A stretch of 16,967 nucleotides of DNA from an uncultured Chlamydiae bacterium. Its GTDB lineage: Bacteria; Chlamydiota; Chlamydiia; Chlamydiales; CALBHK01. A program made the position numbers and the translations under genes. The DNA is taken from assembly GCA_937894565.1 (NCBI GenBank), contig CALBHK010000030.1, positions 1 through 16,967 on the forward strand. Reading direction: 5' to 3'. Position 1 is the first letter of the stretch; each line of letters starts with the position of its first letter. Shown here one piece after another: positions 1 to 7,172 of this stretch. The notes under the pieces were generated by a model that had not been told where the DNA came from, made no database searches, and saw only the letters and a program-made list of their open reading frames with translations.

Positions 1-2
1 AT

Positions 3-728
3 GTGCGCGCAGGAAATGAGCAAATTTTTTCTGAGCTTTCTCAATTAAAGGATGCTATGTCCTTAACTCAAAATGCACTTACGGTACTTGCAGATCTACA
101 GCATTTAAAAGACAAAGTCCAAGCGGAAATACGCAATAGTCAGGGTAGTTTTTTTGGGCAAAACGTTAGCTTTCTGGCTGCAGCTTACGCCAATGCGGGC
201 ATTGCTACCGTCAAAGCCCAAGATTTACCGGGCCAATACCATGACACTCTGGATGGGTTCTTTTCTAACCGATTAGGGGTAACTGTAACAGATGGAACAC
301 CCACAGGAGTAAATGCTATTCTCGCCGAAGGAAATACTTTACAAACAAGACTTTCTGCGCTCATTGCTGAAGTAGCTCTTGTTATTCCTCGTTCTGCAGA
401 TAAAACCACTTTAACCGACAAACTCGATCAAATCAAAGCTGATATAACCGATAAGGGAGTGATTGCCTGGATGTTAGATAACTATGGCCCTGGGCAATTT
501 AATAACCCTAATGTACCCACAACGGGGCAAGACACTACAAAAGCCGGGGATTTTCAAAAAAACCTAACACAAGCCGTTCAAACAGCGCAAAATTTAAACG
601 ACACCCAAAATACAAGCTTGAAAACAGCGATGTTCAACTTTCAGGAATTTTATAAATCTGCCGGAGACCTTTTAACTGCGTTGAACCGTATCATTCAACA
701 AATGGCTTCGAAAACGGGAGGTGGCTAA
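3..728 (+). CDS. Helical secreted-type T3SS protein, 5' end cut by window (possible EspA/SseB-like)
   Basis: The frame is open to the left edge and begins at a GTG at base 3 with no visible ribosome site, so the true start is probably outside the window; 241 codons are seen. No membrane segment or signal peptide is visible. The visible N-terminal part (residues ~8-42, with SELSQLKDAMSLTQNALTVL) and the C-terminus (~residues 180-235, ending ALNRIIQQMASKTGGG) are long amphipathic helices rich in Gln, Asn, Thr and Ala. The middle is Gly/Thr/Asn-rich. This two-helix hairpin layout is typical of T3SS tip or filament proteins of the EspA/SseB type, but I did not recognise a specific homologue. The stop overlaps the next gene's start by one base (TAATG), so the two are probably coupled. 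Its place ahead of LcrH-CopB-CopD supports a T3SS role. A chaperone or effector role is possible instead. Confidence 0.75.
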   Translation: MRAGNEQIFSELSQLKDAMSLTQNALTVLADLQHLKDKVQAEIRNSQGSFFGQNVSFLAAAYANAGIATVKAQDLPGQYHDTLDGFFSNRLGVTVTDGTPTGVNAILAEGNTLQTRLSALIAEVALVIPRSADKTTLTDKLDQIKADITDKGVIAWMLDNYGPGQFNNPNVPTTGQDTTKAGDFQKNLTQAVQTAQNLNDTQNTSLKTAMFNFQEFYKSAGDLLTALNRIIQQMASKTGGG

Positions 729-1873
729 TGTCTAATAGCGAATTTTTTCAGGATGTCTCAGCCAATGCCTTTACGCAATTAGGACAACTCAATTCAACCG
801 CTCTTTCCCCCTCCATATTAGACAGTGAATCCGGGGGTTCAAGTGGATTTGTGAGCGCCTTAAGGAATATGTTGACTTCATTCCAAGCAAACGGAACACC
901 TACTTATGCAAAAAATTGGGCAGGTTTAGTCCAAGCCATGCAAGCACAAGGAGGAGGAAACACAGCTCCTAATTCCACAGCTTCTTTTCAAACATTTTCT
1001 ACTAATTTTCAAGGCATTACAGGTGCGGCTACCAACAACTGGAGCTCTTTACAGCCGATCATCGACCAATTTCCCACAGCCTCTGACTTTTTTGATGGCT
1101 TAACTCAAAAAGTTCTCGATAAAGCTATTGGAAGCTTAACGGTGGCCGATGTACCGGCCTTTACGTCTGCACAATTCATGACCTATATATCTAAATGGCT
1201 AACTGCAACGGGAAATTTACAAACACCCCAAGTTACGGATCTCCCCCCTAATTCTTATGTAGCCGGGACAGTCCCGGATTTAAATACGTATCAAGATGTC
1301 TATCAAGCCTTTTTTGGCTCAACTGTCGGATTTTCCAACGCTTTGCAAAATTTTTATAATACGACAATATCAAGAGAAAAATATTTTATCCCCTCTCAAC
1401 ATTTTGCAAACTGGGTAGAAACAATTAGCAATACAACAGGCCATGTACAGAGCAATCCTGGAACGGACTCTGACTCTACAAGAATTATTTTTGAATTATT
1501 ATCCCTTGTTAAAGATATGGTTGGAACACTGGAAGACCTCTCTTCTGCACAAGTAGAGCGTTTAAAATTTTATGCTAACTGGCAACAATCCTATACCGAC
1601 TTAATTGCAAAAGTACCAGTGGTCACAGTTTCTAAGCTTGGGGCTAAAATTAAAGGAAGCGATGAGCAAAAAAGTAATGCGATGCAGCAGGTAGGTCAGT
1701 ACAATGACGCCTGGACACAAAAATTAAGATCTTTCCGAGACAACGTTTCTAGTGAAGCAAAATCTCACCAAACAGCCGTTGACCAGACAAAAGATGCTAT
1801 TAATGCACAAAGCAGTCTGGCTACAACGTTGCTGCAAGACTTAAGGTCAATTTTACAATCACTTTTCCCATAA
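728..1873 (+). CDS. Helical secreted-type T3SS protein, 381 aa (possible filament/tip component)
   Basis: The ATG at 728 overlaps the preceding TAA by one base and has GGAGG at 717-721 six bases upstream, so this start is firm. The N-terminal two thirds are Ser/Thr/Asn/Gln-rich and low in charge, with no signal peptide or membrane helix. From about residue 250 the protein becomes a helical hairpin: a first helix (FELLSLVKDMVGTLEDLSSA onward), a loop, then a long C-terminal helix ending LLQDLRSILQSLFP. This C-terminal design, with a long heptad-like helix at the very end, recalls EspA/SseB and LcrV/IpaD tip proteins; the similarity is one of pattern, not of confirmed sequence identity. It resembles the previous protein in layout, so the pair may be paralogues. 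The next gene is a TPR chaperone, which may serve it. It could equally be an effector. Confidence 0.85.
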   Translation: MSNSEFFQDVSANAFTQLGQLNSTALSPSILDSESGGSSGFVSALRNMLTSFQANGTPTYAKNWAGLVQAMQAQGGGNTAPNSTASFQTFSTNFQGITGAATNNWSSLQPIIDQFPTASDFFDGLTQKVLDKAIGSLTVADVPAFTSAQFMTYISKWLTATGNLQTPQVTDLPPNSYVAGTVPDLNTYQDVYQAFFGSTVGFSNALQNFYNTTISREKYFIPSQHFANWVETISNTTGHVQSNPGTDSDSTRIIFELLSLVKDMVGTLEDLSSAQVERLKFYANWQQSYTDLIAKVPVVTVSKLGAKIKGSDEQKSNAMQQVGQYNDAWTQKLRSFRDNVSSEAKSHQTAVDQTKDAINAQSSLATTLLQDLRSILQSLFP

Positions 1874-1908
1874 AAAAGGAAAGTGCACAGTTTTCAAACT
1901 ATCTCTTC

Positions 1909-1915
1909 AGGAGGG
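1909..1915 (+). promoter_or_regulatory. Ribosome binding site that fixes the lcrH-1 start
   Basis: AGGAGGG lies three bases before the ATG at 1919. It argues against the in-frame GTG at 1883, which has a less well-placed AAGGAAA next to it. The chosen start gives the protein MGSAEENKK. Confidence 0.75.
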
Positions 1916-1918
1916 AAT

Positions 1919-2524
1919 ATGGGCAGCGCAGAAGAGAACAAAAAATGGGATCCATCTGTGGAAAAACCGATGGAAGAAGCTATCAGCAAGGTTTCGGCCG
2001 ATATGAAAGAAAAGGTAAAGACTCTTGCAGAAGATATGTATAAAAAAGGTAAAAGTCCCAAGGAAGCAATGGGCTTCACTGATGAAATGGCCGAAGGAAT
2101 TTATAGCTTTGGATATAGGCTCTACTCTAATGGCAAATACAGTGAAGCAGCGCCTATTTTTAGGCTACTGATCCTATTGGATCCAACTCAGCTTAAATAC
2201 CTGCTAGGTATGGCAGCTTGTTTTCATATGCTTAAAGAATATCAAAGCGCCGCCACCACCTACTCGCTTTGCTGTATTGTCGATACTAACGATCCAATGG
2301 CAGCCTACCACGCCTCTGATTGCTATTTACATTTGAATGAAATTCCCACAGCCATGAGATCTCTTCAAGTAGCCATTCAAAGAATGGGATCAAAAAAAGA
2401 ATACGCCGCGCTCAAAGAGCGAGCCAGATTAAACCTAGAATCGCTAAGTAACGGAGGCAAGCTCGAAGAGACTCCTCACCCTACGATTCCACAGCAGACA
2501 GAAAGCTCAAAGAAAACGGCATAA
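1919..2524 (+). CDS. LcrH/SycD-family type III secretion chaperone (first copy)
   Basis: Class II T3SS chaperone of about 201 aa, predicted cytoplasmic. Such proteins hold translocators soluble and unassembled before export. The core (~residues 55-165) contains three TPR-like helix pairs with the family hallmarks: a GYRLYSNGKYSEAAPIFRLL segment, LLDP, LGMAACFHMLKEYQSA, then DPMAAYHASDCYLHL. The charged N-terminus and Ser/Thr/Lys-rich tail are ordinary for chlamydial LcrH/Scc proteins. It is clearly paralogous to the second chaperone at 4303-4896, sharing KYxEA, the LLD segment and SDCYL. Its partner is likely one of its neighbours: the 381-aa protein upstream or the 526-aa protein downstream. 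LcrH-type chaperones can serve EspA-like proteins (EscC with EseB and EseD in Edwardsiella). The family call is secure; the partner is inferred. Confidence 0.93.
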   Translation: MGSAEENKKWDPSVEKPMEEAISKVSADMKEKVKTLAEDMYKKGKSPKEAMGFTDEMAEGIYSFGYRLYSNGKYSEAAPIFRLLILLDPTQLKYLLGMAACFHMLKEYQSAATTYSLCCIVDTNDPMAAYHASDCYLHLNEIPTAMRSLQVAIQRMGSKKEYAALKERARLNLESLSNGGKLEETPHPTIPQQTESSKKTA

Positions 2525-2529
2525 AATTA

Positions 2530-2691
2530 AGGAAGTGTGTATGGATAAATTAAATTTTTGGGCTCGCCAAAGCCTCGGGGTTGAATCGATCAAAAACGTT
2601 CCTGTATTAATAATACAGGTTCGTTTTCGATCGTTCAACCGCGAGAGCTTTCGCGATGCCCAAACATTCAATTTATTCATACACACTTCCT
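2530..2691 (+). repeat. 162-bp near-perfect palindrome (palindromic/MITE-like element)
   Basis: The left arm from AGGAAGTGTGTATG (2530) matches the reverse complement of the right arm ending CATACACACTTCCT (2691) over about 80 nt, with scattered mismatches and a few one-base offsets. The centre is a perfect stem, CCTGTATTA-A-TAATACAGG (2601-2619). TAA flanks the GGAAGTG...CACTTCC core on each side (2528-2530 and 2691-2693), a possible 3-bp target duplication. There is no T-run after it, so it does not look like an ordinary terminator. The RNA would fold into a very long hairpin. It fills almost the whole gap between lcrH-1 and the 526-aa gene. It may be a short mobile palindromic element, comparable in style to Rickettsia palindromic elements, or an mRNA processing/attenuation structure. 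Confidence 0.92.
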
Positions 2692-2693
2692 AA
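2541..2693 (+). CDS. Possible 50-aa ORF contained in the palindrome
   Basis: An ATG at 2541 follows AAGGAAG with a five-base spacer and opens a 50-codon frame (MDKLNFWARQSLG..., ending LFIHTS) that runs through the palindrome and stops at TAA just beyond it. I recognise no family. The opposite strand is also open from a matching ATG at 2680 (MNKLNVWASRK...), running left past the palindrome to a TGA at 2507. Open frames on both strands can come simply from the inverted repeat, so translation is uncertain. If it is translated, the product would be a short basic peptide. Confidence 0.2.
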   Translation: MDKLNFWARQSLGVESIKNVPVLIIQVRFRSFNRESFRDAQTFNLFIHTS

Positions 2694-2702
2694 GGATATC
2701 AT

Positions 2703-4283
2703 ATGGGTAGCAGCCCGGATGTTGGAGGAAGATTTGGCCTTGGCAGGCCCCAAGTACCTGATGTGCACGAACAGCAGACAAGTGCACACGTGCATGTGGC
2801 CAAGCAGGGGCTTGGAATCATGCCCAACACATTAGAAGTTCCATTTACTCAGCTAGGCGATCAGGCTTGGAAGTATAAATCGCCTGCAACAAAGCCGTTA
2901 ATCCCCTCAAAGGTATTAGTGGCTGTTGTGCGCGAAGATCCCAAAGAAAACTCCGCTTTAGAGGAGAAATTTTATCAAGAATGCACAGAAGAACTTCCCC
3001 TCGATCTAAATTTTAATTTAAAAAAAGAGAATAAAAAGCCCCCTTATCAAAGGGATTACCGCTTTCTTGTACTGGATCAACTTTTACGCTTTTTATCTAA
3101 AGCCTTAACACATCTAGCCTACTGCGAAAAACTGCGCCCTGAAGATTATCCTGAAAATTGTAATAAAGTACGCGCTAGACCTTTTAGTGCCCTTTGGGAA
3201 TGGCTATCGATTGCAGATAATCTAATCCACTCTATGCAAAAGCTCTATGGCTCGCTTCGCCAAGATGTTGAACATTCAAGTTCTTTAGCTCACAACTTAT
3301 CTCTTCTTAAAGAACTCAAAGAAACAGTCAATAAAGTGCTTAAAAACGATGATAGATTAAGCGAATTAATGGCTTTAAATAAAAGATTAGAACTTTTAAA
3401 AGAGCGCTATAGTTCTAAGCAAGATGAGCACCCTCTTAAAATCATGGAGAATGCAGTTACCACCCTTGCTGCCATTACACATGCCGTTACAAAAGGCCCT
3501 AAAGCCCACCTGCTTCTTGCTCCCAATTTAATTGAGAACTGCTATTTATCAAATCCCGTGGCAACAGGGGGGATAGGAAAAGGCATTCAAGCTATTTTAA
3601 AAAAAATGATAAGTTCTATAAATGGCATTGATACAACGGATGCTTTACATAGCACTCATTTCGCCCATCTGCTTCTCTTTTTATTTCAAGCGCTAGTGTT
3701 GCAAGCATCAGGCGCCCCTCGCCTCATAGCTAAAGAGGGGAAAAAAGCGCTAACAGGCGAAAAAGAACGTATGCAATCTTTTGCATACAAACTCGCCTCC
3801 TGTCTGATCGCCACATCTTATGTGCTGCCCACGATCGGTCGGGAGGCGTTCACTTTGACTCATCTCAATCCCGATGCTGCCTCTAATTTGGTAGAAGGGA
3901 TTGATTTTCTAGCTATGAATATTCCCATCATAGCCGGATGGGAGGGTTCTGAATTAATTAAAGGTGCTGATCCCTTAATTGGAGGCATGCGCCTTTTATT
4001 GTTAGAAAGGCTTAATCAAATGAAGAGCAATTTCGAAAATAACGAAACGGGATCCACTGATATCGCTATAGCTCTACGGCAGGCTATCCTCTCTTTACAA
4101 AAAGAGGAAAGTTTAAGCTATTTCGAAGCAATTGATACAGCGCTTAATGAAGTAGAACTTAATCTCGGCACATTAAAAAAAGAGAGCGAAGAGGTCTGCA
4201 CGTTTGTAATCTTGCTTTTAGGTACCATAAATGATATCCATTCGCAAGATATTATCACCTCTGTTATGAGTGAGAGAGCTTAA
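2703..4283 (+). CDS. Unrecognised 526-aa protein of the T3SS translocator operon
   Basis: I do not recognise this protein. The ATG at 2703 has AAGGA (2692-2696) six bases upstream, directly abutting the palindrome. An in-frame ATG (codon 40, MPNTLEVPFTQ) is an alternative start, since the first ~39 residues are Gly/Pro/Gln/His-rich and look unstructured. From about residue 115 it is mainly alpha-helical, with a charged coiled-coil-like stretch (~195-240) and several hydrophobic stretches (~318-336, ~360-378, ~398-412, ~498-508) that could be buried helices or membrane-inserting segments. There is no signal peptide. It sits between two LcrH-type chaperones in one operon, 19 bases before the second, so it is probably a T3SS substrate (effector or extra translocator-like protein) or an accessory component. 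No enzyme motif is visible. Confidence 0.85.
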   Translation: MGSSPDVGGRFGLGRPQVPDVHEQQTSAHVHVAKQGLGIMPNTLEVPFTQLGDQAWKYKSPATKPLIPSKVLVAVVREDPKENSALEEKFYQECTEELPLDLNFNLKKENKKPPYQRDYRFLVLDQLLRFLSKALTHLAYCEKLRPEDYPENCNKVRARPFSALWEWLSIADNLIHSMQKLYGSLRQDVEHSSSLAHNLSLLKELKETVNKVLKNDDRLSELMALNKRLELLKERYSSKQDEHPLKIMENAVTTLAAITHAVTKGPKAHLLLAPNLIENCYLSNPVATGGIGKGIQAILKKMISSINGIDTTDALHSTHFAHLLLFLFQALVLQASGAPRLIAKEGKKALTGEKERMQSFAYKLASCLIATSYVLPTIGREAFTLTHLNPDAASNLVEGIDFLAMNIPIIAGWEGSELIKGADPLIGGMRLLLLERLNQMKSNFENNETGSTDIAIALRQAILSLQKEESLSYFEAIDTALNEVELNLGTLKKESEEVCTFVILLLGTINDIHSQDIITSVMSERA

Positions 4284-4302
4284 AAATACTTTGAGGTTAA
4301 AG

Positions 4303-4896
4303 ATGAAACCAGACCCAGACCAATATATGCAAGAAGCCATTGCTAAGATAGGAGAGAAACATTCAAAGGGGATCCAAAGTGGAGTGGAATCCATTATGGA
4401 AAATGTTAAAAAGGGAATGCTGCCCAAAAATGCCCTTGGAATTACAGACCAGACAGCAGAAAAGATGTATTCGCAAGCCTATCAAATGTATAATCAGGGT
4501 AAATACGAAGAGGCTAAACGCGTCTTTGCTACTCTTGTTTTATTAGATGTAACAGATGGTCGCTATGCCTTTGGACTTGGGGCAAGCGCTCATATGATGA
4601 AAGATTTTGATACAGCAGTTTCTTGGTATTTAAAGGCTTCTCTTTTTGATCCGGACAACCCAGTTCCCTATTATCATACTTCTGATTGCTATTTGCAGCT
4701 TAATGATCCTATTTCTGCTCTCACAGCTTTATTTTGCGCCGTAGAAAAAGCTGGAAGCAAACCCGAATACAGCATTCTTAAACAGCGCTGTGAAATTATT
4801 ATTGAAACACTCAAAAAATTAAAACCCACAGATAAGACGCCCATCGATGATCAAGCGATGGGTCCTAGCCTTAAAGAAGGAGGAAAAAATGTCTAA
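4303..4896 (+). CDS. LcrH/SycD-family type III secretion chaperone of CopB/CopD
   Basis: TPR class II chaperone of about 197 aa. The ATG at 4303 has GAGG (4293-4296) six bases upstream; the in-frame GTG at 4270 lies inside the preceding gene and lacks such a site. Residues ~50-150 carry the SycD/LcrH TPR core: AYQMYNQGKYEEAKRVFATL, LLDVTDGRYAFGLGASAHMM, WYLKASLFDPDNP and SDCYLQLNDPISAL. It corresponds in position to chlamydial lcrH_1/scc2 (immediately upstream of the copB region) and should bind the two hydrophobic translocators that follow. Its last eight bases overlap the start of the copB-like gene, which implies translational coupling of chaperone and cargo. It is a paralogue of the chaperone at 1919-2524. 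The family is secure; which chlamydial Scc orthologue it is cannot be settled here. Confidence 0.94.
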   Translation: MKPDPDQYMQEAIAKIGEKHSKGIQSGVESIMENVKKGMLPKNALGITDQTAEKMYSQAYQMYNQGKYEEAKRVFATLVLLDVTDGRYAFGLGASAHMMKDFDTAVSWYLKASLFDPDNPVPYYHTSDCYLQLNDPISALTALFCAVEKAGSKPEYSILKQRCEIIIETLKKLKPTDKTPIDDQAMGPSLKEGGKNV

Positions 4897-7159
4897 CTTA
4901 AATTTTAATGGTGGCATTCCAACAGATCTCTCTTCTCTAATGGCTAATCTGAATACAACGCAAACTGAGCAAACAACTACATCCCCTCTTCTAACAAGCG
5001 ATCAACTCACCCTTGCCAATCTATTTCCCAATCTAAATGGATCTCAAGCCCCAACAGTCCCTGTTCTATCTACCCCCCTAGAAACCACTCCTCAAAGACC
5101 CGATGTCCCTACACGTTTAAGCGAGGAGGATTTTAATAATCTTTTGCAACAATCCCTGCCTGAATTTTCTGAATTTAACGATCTAGCTAAACTCTTGCCA
5201 AAAGGAGCTAACAAACAAGATCTGATCAATCGTTTAAATACAGCTTTAAATAGCGGCAAACTCAATGCTTTTAATTTTTCTGCCCAGGTAGGCAAAGCGA
5301 TGGGACAGATGATTATGCAAGAGATGCAAAAAAATCCTCAGTTAGCCAAAGAACTCACTTTGCTCCTAGATGGCGTCAGAGTTAAAACATTTGGAGAAAC
5401 CTTTCCATCAATTAATATCGCTATCGATAAAAAAGCAGAACAGTTCATGAAGGAAGGTTCCTCTAAAGAAGAGGCTTATCAACAAGCGCGCTCTGCCGTC
5501 TTGAATATCATCGACACCACACTCAAAGAACAAGGTATTTTCCAAACTGTTCTTGGAAACCACCCTAAACTGATTGGTGCCATTAACGAGGCCATGGTAG
5601 AAGTTTTAGGAGAATCTTATGGAGAAATCCCCGGCACTGTTATAAGCATGGGCCTTGCTACCGCATCCGATCTTGAAAATTCCATTTCCACCTTCTTTCA
5701 GGAAGTAGCATTGAATCAAACAAATACCATCAACCCTACTCAGGTCATAAGCAATGAGCAAGCCGGTACTATCGTGAAAGGCATCACAAACACAATAGAT
5801 GTGATTAAACGCAACGGGGATCTTGCTCTACAAACTTTAAATCCGGGAATGAGTGCCGATATTAAATCTACCCACTCGAGCTGGCTGCGTAATCTGGAAG
5901 GCGCTATTTCCGAATTAAAAACAATTCTTAATAATATGGAGATGGAAGAAGCTTCAAAATCTGCAGAACTTGCCCAACAGAAAAATCAACTCACGGATCT
6001 ACAGCATAAAGTTAGCATGAAAAAACTTGCAGATCAGATGAAAGCGCTCAGCAAACCCGCCATCGTGAAGTTTTTTGAAAAATTAGGCACAATTTTAGCC
6101 AGCGCCATCATGTCTATTATTGGAGCCCTGCTCACTCCTTTTACAGGAGGAGCTTCTCTTGCCATCGTTGTAGCTGTCACTGTGATTTTATTTGTTTTAA
6201 CAACCGTGCTTTCTGAAACGGGAATTTTAACAAAAGCGTTTACTGCGCTTATGTCAGAGATAGCCAAAAGCGTGGAAGCTTCGGGCGCGAACCCAGCAAC
6301 TCAAGCTGCTGTCAAATTTTTAGTTGCTTTAGCTATGGTTGCCATCGTCATCATTGCCACTGTTGTATGCAGATCAGGTGGCGCTGCCAGCGCAATGGGC
6401 AGCGCATTCGCCTCTAACATAGCAACCAGCTTGAGCACAACAGTTGCTACCCAGCTTGTCAAATTCAGCGCCTTGCAAATAGGAGTAACCATGATTAGTA
6501 CACTGGTCACTTCTTCTGGGCTTTTTGAATCTTTTGCTCAAATAACAACAAATGACAAAATCAAACAAGCATATATTGCAATGGCATTGAACATTGTTTT
6601 CACCGTCGCCTTAGCGGTTGCTACAATTAAAGCGAGCGTGAATGACCTAAATAAAGCTGTAGACGATACGGTTAAAGCCTCTCTTGGCACAATTGATAAA
6701 TTGGCAGAAGCCGGAGAGATCACAAAGTCTGTTGCTGAAAAATTCAAAAATTTAACAAGTCCCGAAGGGATCAGAAGTCTATCAGACTCTCTATTAGAGG
6801 CGGGAGAGTTAACCGCTAAAGCTGCCAACAAAATTACTCAATCTCTTCCTACCAGTTCTCTACCAGATATAAGTAAAGTTCTAATGAAAGTACAGGGTGT
6901 TGCAACTGTTGTAGAAGCTGGAACAAGCGTTGTCGGTGCTGCATTTGATATGAAAACAGCTGCACTTGCCAAAGAAGTTAAAGAATTAGAAGGCCAGATT
7001 GAACAATTGAAAAAAATGATTCAATCATTAGAAAAAATATTAGCCGATGCAACAGATAGCATGACTGATATGCGTAGATTTTCAACGGACCTTGGAAAAT
7101 TCTTTGATGGCGTCTTAAGTAATCTTGGAGATACGTTATCAAAACTCACAGCTGCGTAA
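4889..7159 (+). CDS. copB: CopB-like type III secretion translocator (large hydrophobic, YopB/IpaB/SctE type)
   Basis: Predicted T3SS pore protein inserted in the host membrane, about 756 aa. The ATG at 4889 follows AAGGAGG (4877-4883) with five bases between; it overlaps the chaperone gene by eight bases. The N-terminus is Thr/Pro/Asn-rich and unfolded-looking, with PVLSTP at residues 58-63. That matches the PxLxxP motif by which YopB/IpaB-type translocators dock in the groove of SycD/LcrH chaperones. Coiled-coil-like segments lie at ~335-390 and ~690-725. Strongly hydrophobic helices lie at ~400-442, ~474-494, ~527-545 and ~561-583, with the GGA-containing hinge PFTGGASLA. It is much longer than Chlamydia trachomatis CopB (roughly 490 aa). 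Position between LcrH and the CopD-like gene fits CopB. The assignment is by order, motif and topology; divergence is high. Confidence 0.88.
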   Translation: MSNLNFNGGIPTDLSSLMANLNTTQTEQTTTSPLLTSDQLTLANLFPNLNGSQAPTVPVLSTPLETTPQRPDVPTRLSEEDFNNLLQQSLPEFSEFNDLAKLLPKGANKQDLINRLNTALNSGKLNAFNFSAQVGKAMGQMIMQEMQKNPQLAKELTLLLDGVRVKTFGETFPSINIAIDKKAEQFMKEGSSKEEAYQQARSAVLNIIDTTLKEQGIFQTVLGNHPKLIGAINEAMVEVLGESYGEIPGTVISMGLATASDLENSISTFFQEVALNQTNTINPTQVISNEQAGTIVKGITNTIDVIKRNGDLALQTLNPGMSADIKSTHSSWLRNLEGAISELKTILNNMEMEEASKSAELAQQKNQLTDLQHKVSMKKLADQMKALSKPAIVKFFEKLGTILASAIMSIIGALLTPFTGGASLAIVVAVTVILFVLTTVLSETGILTKAFTALMSEIAKSVEASGANPATQAAVKFLVALAMVAIVIIATVVCRSGGAASAMGSAFASNIATSLSTTVATQLVKFSALQIGVTMISTLVTSSGLFESFAQITTNDKIKQAYIAMALNIVFTVALAVATIKASVNDLNKAVDDTVKASLGTIDKLAEAGEITKSVAEKFKNLTSPEGIRSLSDSLLEAGELTAKAANKITQSLPTSSLPDISKVLMKVQGVATVVEAGTSVVGAAFDMKTAALAKEVKELEGQIEQLKKMIQSLEKILADATDSMTDMRRFSTDLGKFFDGVLSNLGDTLSKLTAA

Positions 7160-7164
7160 GGAGG
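7158..7164 (+). promoter_or_regulatory. Ribosome binding site fixing the copD-like start
   Basis: AAGGAGG overlaps the copB-like stop codon (TAA at 7157-7159) and lies eight bases before the ATG at 7173. This favours MGTTIDSGG as the N-terminus over the upstream in-frame codon at 7125. Confidence 0.8.
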
Positions 7165-7172
7165 AAGAATAT

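Noticed and set aside
1..48. ATG at base 1 as a start
   Set aside because: That frame stops after 15 codons (TAA 46-48). The real frame is the one open from base 3.
1263..1277. Perfect dyad CCGGGAC-A-GTCCCGG within the 381-aa gene
   Set aside because: Seven-bp arms in coding sequence, encoding ordinary residues and with no partner signal nearby; can arise by chance.
2507..2680. 57-codon minus-strand ORF from the palindrome's right arm
   Set aside because: Open frame expected from the inverted repeat; it runs antisense into lcrH-1 and has no separate support, so it is only mentioned under the palindrome.
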